Below, one piece after another: positions 57,076 through 64,000 of a stretch of 64,000 nucleotides of DNA. The stretch comes from an uncultured Kushneria sp. (GTDB lineage Bacteria; Pseudomonadota; Gammaproteobacteria; Pseudomonadales; Halomonadaceae), in NCBI RefSeq assembly GCF_947497025.1, contig NZ_CANMFC010000002.1, positions 480,966 to 544,965 on the forward strand, written 5' to 3'. The notes beneath the pieces were generated by a model. That model had not been told where the DNA came from. It saw nothing but the letters and a program-made list of their open reading frames with translations, and did no database searches. Positions within the stretch are counted from its first letter, which is position 1; the number at the start of each line of letters is the position of its first letter. The translations under genes were made by a program, and so were the position numbers.

Positions 57076-57933
57076 ATGAGTGACTCCCGTGCCCCCGAAC
57101 TCAGCTTCGAGTTTTTTCCGCCGCGTACCGAAGCTGGCCGCGACCGGTTGCCGGAGGTTTATACAAAACTGGCTGAACTCGATCCGCGTTTTTTTTCAGT
57201 GACTTTCGGTGCCGGTGGTACGACGCGAGATTTCACTTTTGATGCCGTCAAAAACATCTCGCGCGATACCGGGATCTGCACGGCGCCTCACCTTTCCTGC
57301 GTAGCCAGTAGCAGGGCTGATCTTCGCAGGCTTTTGACGCAGTATCGCGAGCATGGGATCAAGCGCATCGTGGCGCTGCGCGGCGATATGCCGTCAGGCA
57401 TGATGGGGGTCGGGGAGCTGCGCTATGCCCGCAATCTTGTCGACTTCATTCGCGAAGAAACCGGTGATCACTTTGATCTCACCGTAGCGGCATACCCGGA
57501 GTGTCATCCGCAGGCGCAAAACTTCGAGCGTGATATCGATCATTTTGTCGACAAGGTCCGTGCCGGGGCTGACATGGCCATCACGCAGTATTTCTTCAAT
57601 CCGGACGCCTATCATCACTTTGTGGACAGGGTTCGGGCCCGCGGTTTGGATGTGCCGATCGTGCCGGGCATCATGCCGATCACCAATTACACCAAACTGG
57701 CCCGTTTTTCCGAAATGTGTGGTGCAGAAATTCCACGCTGGGTGCGTCGTCAGCTTGAAGCCTATGGCGATGACAGTGAGAGCATTCAGGCCTTCGGGCA
57801 TGAAGTGGTGACGCGCCTTTGTCAGCAGCTGCTGGATCAGGGCGCGCACGGACTACACTTTTACACGCTGAACCAGACAGAAGCCTGCACGAATATCGTG
57901 GCTGATCTCTCGCTTGAGACTATCCGTCATTGA
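57076..57933 (+). CDS. metF: Methylenetetrahydrofolate reductase
   Basis: This is a 285-residue FAD enzyme that makes 5-methyltetrahydrofolate for methionine synthesis. SFEFFPPRTEAGRD at the N-terminus, VTFGAGGTTRDFT, HLSCVA, ALRGD and the QYFFNPDAY block are diagnostic. It is complete and of normal length. It follows tRNA-Sec by about 245 bases that show nothing clear apart from a TGATCA-rich stretch at 56899-56920. It completes the link metF-metK-ahcY of one-carbon metabolism in this window. Confidence 0.97.
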   Translation: MSDSRAPELSFEFFPPRTEAGRDRLPEVYTKLAELDPRFFSVTFGAGGTTRDFTFDAVKNISRDTGICTAPHLSCVASSRADLRRLLTQYREHGIKRIVALRGDMPSGMMGVGELRYARNLVDFIREETGDHFDLTVAAYPECHPQAQNFERDIDHFVDKVRAGADMAITQYFFNPDAYHHFVDRVRARGLDVPIVPGIMPITNYTKLARFSEMCGAEIPRWVRRQLEAYGDDSESIQAFGHEVVTRLCQQLLDQGAHGLHFYTLNQTEACTNIVADLSLETIRH

Positions 57934-58008
57934 TTGGTCGCCTGCTGCCAGGCGAACTAGTCTTGTGGGTACGCCAATCGTTAATGGGCTGACTCGAGAG
58001 GACTTCCG

Positions 58009-58536
58009 ATGAAAAAAATGTTTCTGGCATCTGCACTGCTGGCGCTGACACCGCTTGCCATGGCCGACACGACGGTAGAGCTGCACAAGGCAACCGACAA
58101 GGGCGCAGGCGATTCCGTAGGCACCGTGACCTTCGAGGATACCGATTACGGGCTAATGGCCACTCCGGATATTTCCGGTCTCTCGGGCTCAGGCATGCAT
58201 GGCTTTCATCTGCACGCCAATCCCAGCTGTGATCCTTCGACCACCGATGGCAAGGTAACACCGGCCGGTGCTGCCGGTGGCCATTTTGATCCGGAAGACA
58301 CACAGACGCATGCCGGCCCCTATGCCGAGGACAGCCATCTGGGCGATATGCCGCTGCTGGTCGCAGACAACGATGGCAACATCAAAACGCCGGTGCTGGC
58401 GCCTCGCCTGAAAGAGAGCGACCTTGCCGGGCACGCCGTCATGATTCATGAAGGCGGCGACAACTATAGCGACACCCCGAAACTGGGCGGTGGCGGTGCG
58501 CGCTGGGCCTGTGGCGTGATTGAAGGCGCCAACTGA
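58009..58536 (+). CDS. sodC: Copper/zinc superoxide dismutase, periplasmic
   Basis: This 175-residue protein has a signal peptide ending at about residue 19 (LAMADTT). Metal ligands are visible in MHGFHLHANPSC, GGHFDPEDTQTHAGPY, DSHLGDMP and GHAVMIHEGGDNY; the Cys of NPSC and the C-terminal WACGV can form the family disulfide. It removes superoxide in the periplasm. It is monocistronic with its own terminator. Confidence 0.95.
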   Translation: MKKMFLASALLALTPLAMADTTVELHKATDKGAGDSVGTVTFEDTDYGLMATPDISGLSGSGMHGFHLHANPSCDPSTTDGKVTPAGAAGGHFDPEDTQTHAGPYAEDSHLGDMPLLVADNDGNIKTPVLAPRLKESDLAGHAVMIHEGGDNYSDTPKLGGGGARWACGVIEGAN

Positions 58537-58560
58537 TCCAGAGCGGTTGCTCACTGAAAA

Positions 58561-58594
58561 AAAGGCCCTGTCGGCGAATCGGCAGGGCCTTTTT
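58561..58594. terminator. Terminator between sodC and the yheV-type gene
   Basis: AAAGGCCCTG and CAGGGCCTTT enclose a partly paired inner stem (TCGG/TCGG-rich), with five T following. It serves converging genes. Confidence 0.85.
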
Positions 58595-58633
58595 AATGCA
58601 TTGATGGTGAGTGCACTCGTTGCGCCAGTGGGG

Positions 58634-58885
58634 TTAGCGTTTGCCTGGATCGATGATTTTGACCGGCTGAAAGTCGTCGCTTTCTTTTTTCGGCTCACCC
58701 CTGGAAACGCGTGTCTCCAGCGGATCAAGCGTTTCTTCGGTCATGGGCAGCTGCTCGAAAAAGTCACAACTGACACACTCTCGATAGCGCGTGCCGTTGC
58801 TCTCCCAGCTGCGGATACGATCCATGGCGCTACAGCGCGGGCAGATGGCCCCGGCGATAAAGCGTTTGGGGGTTGACTGATTCAT
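58634..58885 (-). CDS. YheV-family zinc-ribbon protein (DUF2387)
   Basis: This 83-residue protein has KRFIAGAICPRCSAMDRI and later RECVSCDF, giving two CxxC pairs that form a zinc ribbon. These match the YheV family of unknown function. The C-terminal half is polar and variable. It lies directly after prlC on the same strand with a 48-base gap, so it is probably co-transcribed with it. Confidence 0.82.
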   Translation of the reverse strand: MNQSTPKRFIAGAICPRCSAMDRIRSWESNGTRYRECVSCDFFEQLPMTEETLDPLETRVSRGEPKKESDDFQPVKIIDPGKR

Positions 58886-58933
58886 CAGGGCTCCTGACCG
58901 GCAGGCATCATCTGCCGGTCGTGATACAGGGGG

Positions 58934-60976
58934 TCAGGCGGTTTGGTGAATACCGCTATGGCGCAGCAGCGGCTCGATGCTGGGCTCGCGTCCACGAAAC
59001 TCCTCAAACAGAACGGCAGCATCGCGGGCGCCTCCCTGTTCCAGAATGCTGGTGCGAAAACGCATGCCGGTGGTCTGGTCAAAGACGCCGGCGTCCTCAA
59101 AGGCCGACCAGGCATCCGCGGAGAGCACCTCGGCCCACTTGTAGCTGTAGTAGCCAGCCGCGTAGCCGCCGGCAAAGATATGGCTGAACCCGTGCTGGAA
59201 GCGGTTGAACTCGACTCTGGGCACCACCGAGACCTGATGACGAACGCTGTCCAGCAGCGACTGGATGTCTCCGGCATCTGGCGCCTGATACTCTCGATGC
59301 AGGCGCAGATCAAACAGCGAGAATTCGAGCTGGCGCACCATGGTCATGGCGGACTGGAAGTTGCGAGCGGCCTGCAAGCGCTTGAGCAGATCATCCGGCA
59401 GGGGTTCACCGGTATCCACATGGGCGGCGATCAGATCGAGGCCTTCGCGCACCCAGCAGTAGTTTTCCATGAACTGGCTGGGCAGCTCGACCGCGTCCCA
59501 TGCCACACCGTTGATGCCGGAAATATCCGCCACCCGCTGACGGGTCAGCATGTGATGCAGGCCGTGGCCGAACTCATGAAACAGGGTCAGGACTTCATCG
59601 TGAGTCAACAGCGCCGGGCGATCCCCTACCGGACGGGTGAAGTTACAGGTCAGATAGGCCACCGGTAGCTGAAGACTGCCGTCTTCGCGCTCACGTCTGA
59701 CCCGGCACTCATCCATCCAGGCACCGCCGCGCTTGCCTTCCCGGGCATAGAGATCGAGATAGAACCCGGCGATGACGGTGTCATTTTCCAGAATGTCGAA
59801 AAAGCGCACATCGCTGTGCCAGCGCGGTGCCTGGGTGTTTTCACGAAAGCTGACGTTAAAGAGTTTGCCGATGACCCGGAAAAGCCCTTCCACAGCGCCG
59901 GGCGCAGGGAAATAAGGGCGCAGCTCTTCCTGTGAAATGGCGTAGCGCGCCTCACGCAGCTTCTCGCTGGCATAGCCGGTATCCCAGGGGGCGAGCTGTT
60001 CGATGCCCAGCTCATCGTGGGCGAAATCGCTGAGGTTCTGAAACTCTTCGGTGGCCTGGGGGACGGCACGGCGGGCCAGATCCTGGAGGAACTCGAGCAC
60101 CTGGTCCGGGCTGTCCGCCATCTTGGTGGCCATCGAGTAGTCGGCATAGGTGTCAAAACCGGCCAGTGCCGCAATCTCCTGTCGGAGCGTCACGATTTCT
60201 GCCATGACGCCCGAGTTGTCGAACTCGCCGGCATTGGGGCCCTGATCGGAGGCCCGGGTGACAAAGGCGGTATAGACCTCTTCGCGCAGGGCGCGGTCAT
60301 CGGCATGGCTCATGATCGGAAAGAAGCTCGGGAAGTCGAGCGTGACGCGATAGCCCTCGACGCCCTTGGCCTCGGCGTTGGCGGCCAGCGTCTCCAGCGC
60401 ACTCTGCGGCAGACCGCCCAGACGCTCGCGCGGGACGTCCAGATGCCAGGCCTGGGTGGCGTCCAGCACGTTGTTGGAGAAGGTGTTGGACAGCGTGGAA
60501 AGTCGGGCCTGAATCTCGCCAAATCTTGCCTTTTTTTCAGGCGGCAGATCGACACCGGCCAGGCGGAAGTCGCGCAGGGTGTTGTCGATCGATTTGCGCT
60601 GGCCCTGATCCAGCTGTGCATATTCTTCGCTCTCTGCCAGTGTCTGGAAGGCCCTGAACAGGCCTTCATGCTGACCCAGCCAAGTGCCGTAGGCCGACAG
60701 CTTCGGCAGGCACGCCTGATACGCTTCGCGCAGCGCCTGCGAATTCATGGTGGCATTGAGGTGAGATACCGGTGACCAGGCCTGAGAGAGCTGGTCGTTG
60801 ATGGCTTCAAGCGGTACTGCCAGACCCTGCCAGGTATAGTCGCCCCCCTCGACCAGCGTTTCGATGGCTGCCCGGTTACGTGCGAGCAGCTCGTCCACGG
60901 CCGGCTCGATGATGTCGGGTGTAATGGCCTCGAAAGGGGGGAGCGCATGGGGTTCGAGCAGGGGATTGGTAGACAT
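58934..60976 (-). CDS. prlC: Oligopeptidase A (M3 family metallopeptidase)
   Basis: This 680-residue cytoplasmic zinc peptidase clears short peptides and cleaved signal peptides. The zinc motif is FHEFGHGLHHML, with the third ligand Glu further on in AVELPSQFMENYCW. FSHIFAGGYAAGYYSYKWAEVL near the C-terminus is also diagnostic. ATG 60976 has CGAGGT six bases upstream and gives the E. coli length; the preceding in-frame codons overlap the divergent transporter region. Confidence 0.95.
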   Translation of the reverse strand: MSTNPLLEPHALPPFEAITPDIIEPAVDELLARNRAAIETLVEGGDYTWQGLAVPLEAINDQLSQAWSPVSHLNATMNSQALREAYQACLPKLSAYGTWLGQHEGLFRAFQTLAESEEYAQLDQGQRKSIDNTLRDFRLAGVDLPPEKKARFGEIQARLSTLSNTFSNNVLDATQAWHLDVPRERLGGLPQSALETLAANAEAKGVEGYRVTLDFPSFFPIMSHADDRALREEVYTAFVTRASDQGPNAGEFDNSGVMAEIVTLRQEIAALAGFDTYADYSMATKMADSPDQVLEFLQDLARRAVPQATEEFQNLSDFAHDELGIEQLAPWDTGYASEKLREARYAISQEELRPYFPAPGAVEGLFRVIGKLFNVSFRENTQAPRWHSDVRFFDILENDTVIAGFYLDLYAREGKRGGAWMDECRVRREREDGSLQLPVAYLTCNFTRPVGDRPALLTHDEVLTLFHEFGHGLHHMLTRQRVADISGINGVAWDAVELPSQFMENYCWVREGLDLIAAHVDTGEPLPDDLLKRLQAARNFQSAMTMVRQLEFSLFDLRLHREYQAPDAGDIQSLLDSVRHQVSVVPRVEFNRFQHGFSHIFAGGYAAGYYSYKWAEVLSADAWSAFEDAGVFDQTTGMRFRTSILEQGGARDAAVLFEEFRGREPSIEPLLRHSGIHQTA

Positions 60977-61106
60977 GAAGCGACCTCGCGGTTGGCGAAA
61001 GATATACTGCTGACAATGAGGGTGGCGGGCGCCGGTTTCAATGCGGGCGCGCGGCATCATGGGTCGATTAAGTGCGCCTCATGGCGCAGTAGAAGGGATG
61101 CAGGAC

Positions 61107-62453
61107 ATGTCCGAAGTGGTAGAGCGCTGGGGGTCACGCCGTGCGTTCATTATAGCAGTGACCGGGGCGGCAGTGGGTCTGGGCAATATATGGCGCTTTC
61201 CCTGGATGACCGGCGAAAATGGCGGCGCGGCCTTTTTATTGCTCTACGTGGTGTTTCTTGCCCTGTTGGGATTGCCGGTCATGGTGGCCGAAATCATGAT
61301 CGGTCGCGCCGGGCGACGTACTCCCATGCAGGCGCTCACCTTTCTGGCACGCGATGCTGGCAGGAGTCGTCACTGGGGATGGCTGGGGCTTTTCGGTGGT
61401 ATCACCCTGTTTTTTATCCTCTCGTTTTATTCCGTGGTCTCCGGCTGGTCGATCGAGTATCTGGTAGAGGCGCTGAGTGGCCATTTCGCGTCACGCTCTC
61501 CCGAGGAGATCGGCAGTGCCTTTGATACCTTTCTGGCCAGTCCCGGCCTGGTGCTGCTCAATCACAGCATTTTCCTGTTTCTGACCATGTCAGTGGTGGC
61601 CCTGGGCGTCGGCGGTGGTCTCGAGCGGCTCAATAACCTGTTGATGCCCCTGCTTTATGTGCTGCTGATTCTGCTGGTGGGGTATGCCTTTACGACCAGC
61701 GGGTTCACGGCCGCGCTGTCCTGGCTTTTCAAGCCTGATCTCTCGGCGGTGACCCTGATGGCCGTCTTCAATGCCATGGGGCACGCCTTCTTTACCCTGG
61801 CGGTGGGTGCGGGCGCCCTGATGGCCTATGGGGCCTATATGCCCGATGACCAGAGTCTGCCACGAGCCGTAGTGACCGTGGCCGTGCTCGATGTGGCGGT
61901 GGCGCTGCTGGCCGGCATTGCCATCTTCTCGATCGTTTTCTCGCAGGGCATGGACCCGGCTTCCGGTCCGGGGCTCATGTTCGTGACGCTGCCCATCGCC
62001 TTTGCCGACCTCCCCGGGGGCGCGCTCTGGCTGGGCTGCTTTTTTGTTCTGCTGCTGCTGGCGACCTGGACCTCTTCCATCAACCTTGCCGAACCCATGG
62101 TGGCCATGCTGGGCAGTGCCGGCATGGCCCGTCCATTGGCGGCATTGATCATCGGTGTCGGCGTCTGGGTGATGGGGCTGCCCTCGGCGCTCTCCTTTTC
62201 GATCTGGTCTGAGGTTCGCCTGTTCAACGACATGACGCTCTTTGATCTGGCCACCACCCTGCCGATCGACATCATGCTGCCCATCGGCGGATTGTTGATC
62301 GCTGTCTTTTCGGTCTGGGTCGTGGCGCCATCTCGCGCCATGGAGGCGATCGGCGCCGGTGAGCGCTTTTATCGGGTGTGGCGGTCGGTGGTGCGCTGGG
62401 TGTCCATTCCGCTGCTGCTTCTGGTGCTGCTGGGCTTTTTCCTGATGAAATAG
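61107..62453 (+). CDS. Sodium-dependent transporter (NSS/SNF family)
   Basis: This is a 448-residue Na+-coupled carrier with eleven to twelve helices. The start SEVVERWGSRRAFIIAVTGAAVGLGNIWRFPWMTGENGGAAF is in outline the LeuT-type helix 1 with its Na+ and substrate site (AVGLGNIWRFP). Bacterial members move amino acids or related amines. ATG 61107 has AGAAGGG nine bases upstream; ATG 61098 is less likely. The substrate is not evident. It is divergent from prlC. Confidence 0.88.
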   Translation: MSEVVERWGSRRAFIIAVTGAAVGLGNIWRFPWMTGENGGAAFLLLYVVFLALLGLPVMVAEIMIGRAGRRTPMQALTFLARDAGRSRHWGWLGLFGGITLFFILSFYSVVSGWSIEYLVEALSGHFASRSPEEIGSAFDTFLASPGLVLLNHSIFLFLTMSVVALGVGGGLERLNNLLMPLLYVLLILLVGYAFTTSGFTAALSWLFKPDLSAVTLMAVFNAMGHAFFTLAVGAGALMAYGAYMPDDQSLPRAVVTVAVLDVAVALLAGIAIFSIVFSQGMDPASGPGLMFVTLPIAFADLPGGALWLGCFFVLLLLATWTSSINLAEPMVAMLGSAGMARPLAALIIGVGVWVMGLPSALSFSIWSEVRLFNDMTLFDLATTLPIDIMLPIGGLLIAVFSVWVVAPSRAMEAIGAGERFYRVWRSVVRWVSIPLLLLVLLGFFLMK

Positions 62454-62549
62454 TCAGGGCTCGGTGTAGCCGGGCCCGGGTATAGGGTGCTGGCGGCATC
62501 TTTCGGGTTGTTGCAGACTGACAAAACACATCGGGCAGGGAGAGAGTAC

Positions 62550-63089
62550 ATGGGGATTCGAAGCTTTCGAGGGATATCGCCATCGCTGGGGGAGCGTGTC
62601 TTCATTGATGACACCGCCGTGGTGCTGGGAGACGTGACGCTCGGGGATGATACGTCTGTCTGGCCAACGGCGGTCATTCGCGGTGACATGCACCGTATTC
62701 GTATCGGTGCCAGAACCAGCATCCAGGATGGTTCGGTGCTGCATATCACCCATGCCAGCGATTACAGCCCCGGCGGCTATCCGCTGACGATTGGGGATGA
62801 CGTCACCGTCGGTCACCGCGCCATCCTGCACGGCTGCACCATTGCCTCGAAGGTGCTGATCGGCATGGGAGCCACGGTCCTGGATGGCGCCGTGGTGGAA
62901 AGCGAAGTGCTGGTGGCGGCAGGCGCTGTGGTGCCACCGGGCAAGCATCTGGAAAGCGGCTATGTCTACGGCGGCAATCCGGTACGCCAGCTGCGCCCGC
63001 TCAAGGAGTCCGAATACCGCTTCTTTGGTTATTCAGCGGCCAACTATGTGGCGCTCAAGGACGAGTTTCTTGCCACGGGAGATGAGTAA
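62550..63089 (+). CDS. Gamma-class carbonic anhydrase family protein (YrdA-like)
   Basis: This is a 179-residue left-handed beta-helix protein with hexapeptide repeats (for example VVLGDVTLGDDTSVW and VIRGDMHRIRIGARTSIQDGSVLHI). Probable zinc His residues lie in HITHAS, GHRAILHGC and the adjacent turn. The C-terminal helix is LKDEFLA. ATG 62550 follows CAGGGAG. The family contains true carbonic anhydrases and many homologues of unproven activity; the His ligands are kept here. Confidence 0.88.
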   Translation: MGIRSFRGISPSLGERVFIDDTAVVLGDVTLGDDTSVWPTAVIRGDMHRIRIGARTSIQDGSVLHITHASDYSPGGYPLTIGDDVTVGHRAILHGCTIASKVLIGMGATVLDGAVVESEVLVAAGAVVPPGKHLESGYVYGGNPVRQLRPLKESEYRFFGYSAANYVALKDEFLATGDE

Positions 63090-63170
63090 AGCTGTATCAG
63101 GGAGCCCTAGATCATTGTTGTTGCTGGGAAAATTGCGCCATAATATGGATTTATATCCAGTAGTTGAATT

Positions 63171-63842
63171 ATGGCCAATTTTACAACGCATTTTACGGTG
63201 GCGGCTGTCGGTGGTGCCCTGGCAGGCGGACTGGGCTGGCAGGCGGGCCTCTGGCCCTTCGTTGACAGTTTTTCGGTCGCAGGGCTCGTCGCACTGGGTG
63301 GGATCGTTCCGGATATCGATGCCGACCAGTCCCGCGCGGTGCGACTGCTCTTTACCCTGATGGCCATGCTGGCCGTGATCGGTTGTGTGTCGGCGCTTCA
63401 GCCCTTTTTATCCCTGGCGGAGCTGAGTGGTGCGGGGGTCGGCGCCTATCTCTTTGTGCGCTACCCGCTCAGTACGCTCTTCAAGCGTTTCTCTGTTCAT
63501 CGTGGCATCTGGCATTCCCTGCTGGCAGCGGTGCTTTCATCACTGGCCGTTGCTGTCGTGAGTTATCAGCTCTTTATACAGACCGCCATGCAGTCATGGA
63601 TCCTTGCTGGCGCCATGCTGATTGGCGTGCTTATACATCTCCTGCTGGATGAGATCTACAGTATCGATATCGAAGGGCGTCGTCTGAAGCGCTCCTTTGG
63701 CACAGCCTTCAAGCTCTACGATTACGGTACGCCGCAGACGGCGCTGCTGATGGGCGTCGTGATAGTGTCGATGACACCCTGGTTGCCGCCTTATGGGGCA
63801 CTGCAGAGTATTGGTCAGCGAGTGTGGGCACTGTGGCATTAA
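63171..63842 (+). CDS. YdjM/DUF457-like inner-membrane metal-dependent hydrolase family protein
   Basis: This is a 223-residue membrane protein with five to six hydrophobic segments. NFTTHFTVAAVGGALAG at the start, GGIVPDIDADQSRAV, VHRGIWHSLLAAVLSS and HLLLDEIYSIDIEG contain the His and Asp residues of the YdjM/DUF457 family. Named for a putative metal-dependent phospholipase-like site, the family has little experimental support. It stands alone. Confidence 0.78.
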   Translation: MANFTTHFTVAAVGGALAGGLGWQAGLWPFVDSFSVAGLVALGGIVPDIDADQSRAVRLLFTLMAMLAVIGCVSALQPFLSLAELSGAGVGAYLFVRYPLSTLFKRFSVHRGIWHSLLAAVLSSLAVAVVSYQLFIQTAMQSWILAGAMLIGVLIHLLLDEIYSIDIEGRRLKRSFGTAFKLYDYGTPQTALLMGVVIVSMTPWLPPYGALQSIGQRVWALWH

Positions 63843-63899
63843 AGGCGGTGGCACGAACAAATCCACAAGCCCGTGACACAAATGTGAAAACTTTTTGCC

Positions 63900-63945
63900 G
63901 AAAAGGGTTGCGCCCTCGGGGTCTGATCTATAAAGTACGCATCCG
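63900..63945 (+). promoter_or_regulatory. Probable strong stable-RNA (rRNA-type) promoter at the window edge
   Basis: TTGCGC (63908-63913) and TATAAA/TAAAGT (63929-63936) form -35 and -10 boxes 15-17 bases apart. They are followed by a GC-rich discriminator and CATCCGCTGCCACGG. This layout strongly resembles gammaproteobacterial rrn promoters. The gene itself would lie beyond 64000. The sequence from 63940 to the end shows no open reading frame. Confidence 0.45.
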
Positions 63946-64000
63946 CTGCCACGGAGCACACGGCGACGAGGCGGCGGGGAAGTCTGGCAGGTGATTGTTT

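Overview
The window looks like a chromosomal segment of a GC-rich, halophilic gammaproteobacterium, most likely Halomonadaceae. The pointers are gammaproteobacterial gene types (selO, prlC next to a yheV-type gene, fbaB of the E. coli type, metF, a twin-arginine selenocysteine formate dehydrogenase) and several Na+-coupled carriers. I saw no insertion sequence, integrase, phage gene or CRISPR array. Genus-level placement is inference.

Layout. 0-7.1 kb: end of a Na+:solute symporter, then a mostly leftward, decaying catabolic locus. It holds an AtuA-like (DUF1446) gene, a frameshifted and truncated AtuA-partner gene abutting an amino-acid permease tail, an intact permease, a carbon-nitrogen hydrolase, an esterase homologue without its catalytic Ser and His, and a divergent LysR gene broken by one amber codon. 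An intact esterase paralogue follows. 7.6-10.6 kb: a zinc uptake operon (znuCBA) behind a probable Zur box. 10.7-18.3 kb: selO, an SDR, a Gfo/Idh/MocA oxidoreductase, a TraX-like protein, an M23 peptidase, a chemoreceptor ending in a CheR-docking WESF tail, and a small membrane protein.

18.4-37.5 kb: central carbon genes (pgk, fbaB, tkt) beside what I read as a four-carbon polyol (erythritol/threitol) catabolic island. It has an L-erythrulose kinase-like DhaK-DhaL fusion, a TIM-like and an RpiB-like tetrose-phosphate isomerase, a SorC/EryD-like regulator, a ribose-type ABC importer with a DUF2291 protein, an EltD-like zinc dehydrogenase, a polyol-family MFS permease, a DthD-like SDR and a beta-propeller lactonase. 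The predicted product, D-erythrose 4-phosphate, is a transketolase substrate, which fits the adjacent tkt. A short motif (GTTCAWATGW) recurs at three promoters of the island and may be its operator.

37.8-47 kb: metK, a CPA1 Na+/H+ antiporter, an S-adenosylhomocysteine riboswitch plus ahcY, hupE, polX, a glycerol dehydrogenase and an LpxH-like phosphoesterase. 47.4-56.8 kb: a nearly self-contained selenocysteine module, with formate dehydrogenase alpha (in-frame TGA and SECIS), beta and gamma, fdhE, selA, selB and tRNA-Sec (selC); only selD is not in the window. 57-64 kb: metF, sodC, a yheV-type zinc ribbon, prlC, an NSS-family transporter, a gamma-class carbonic anhydrase homologue, a YdjM-like membrane protein, and at the right edge a promoter resembling those of rRNA operons.
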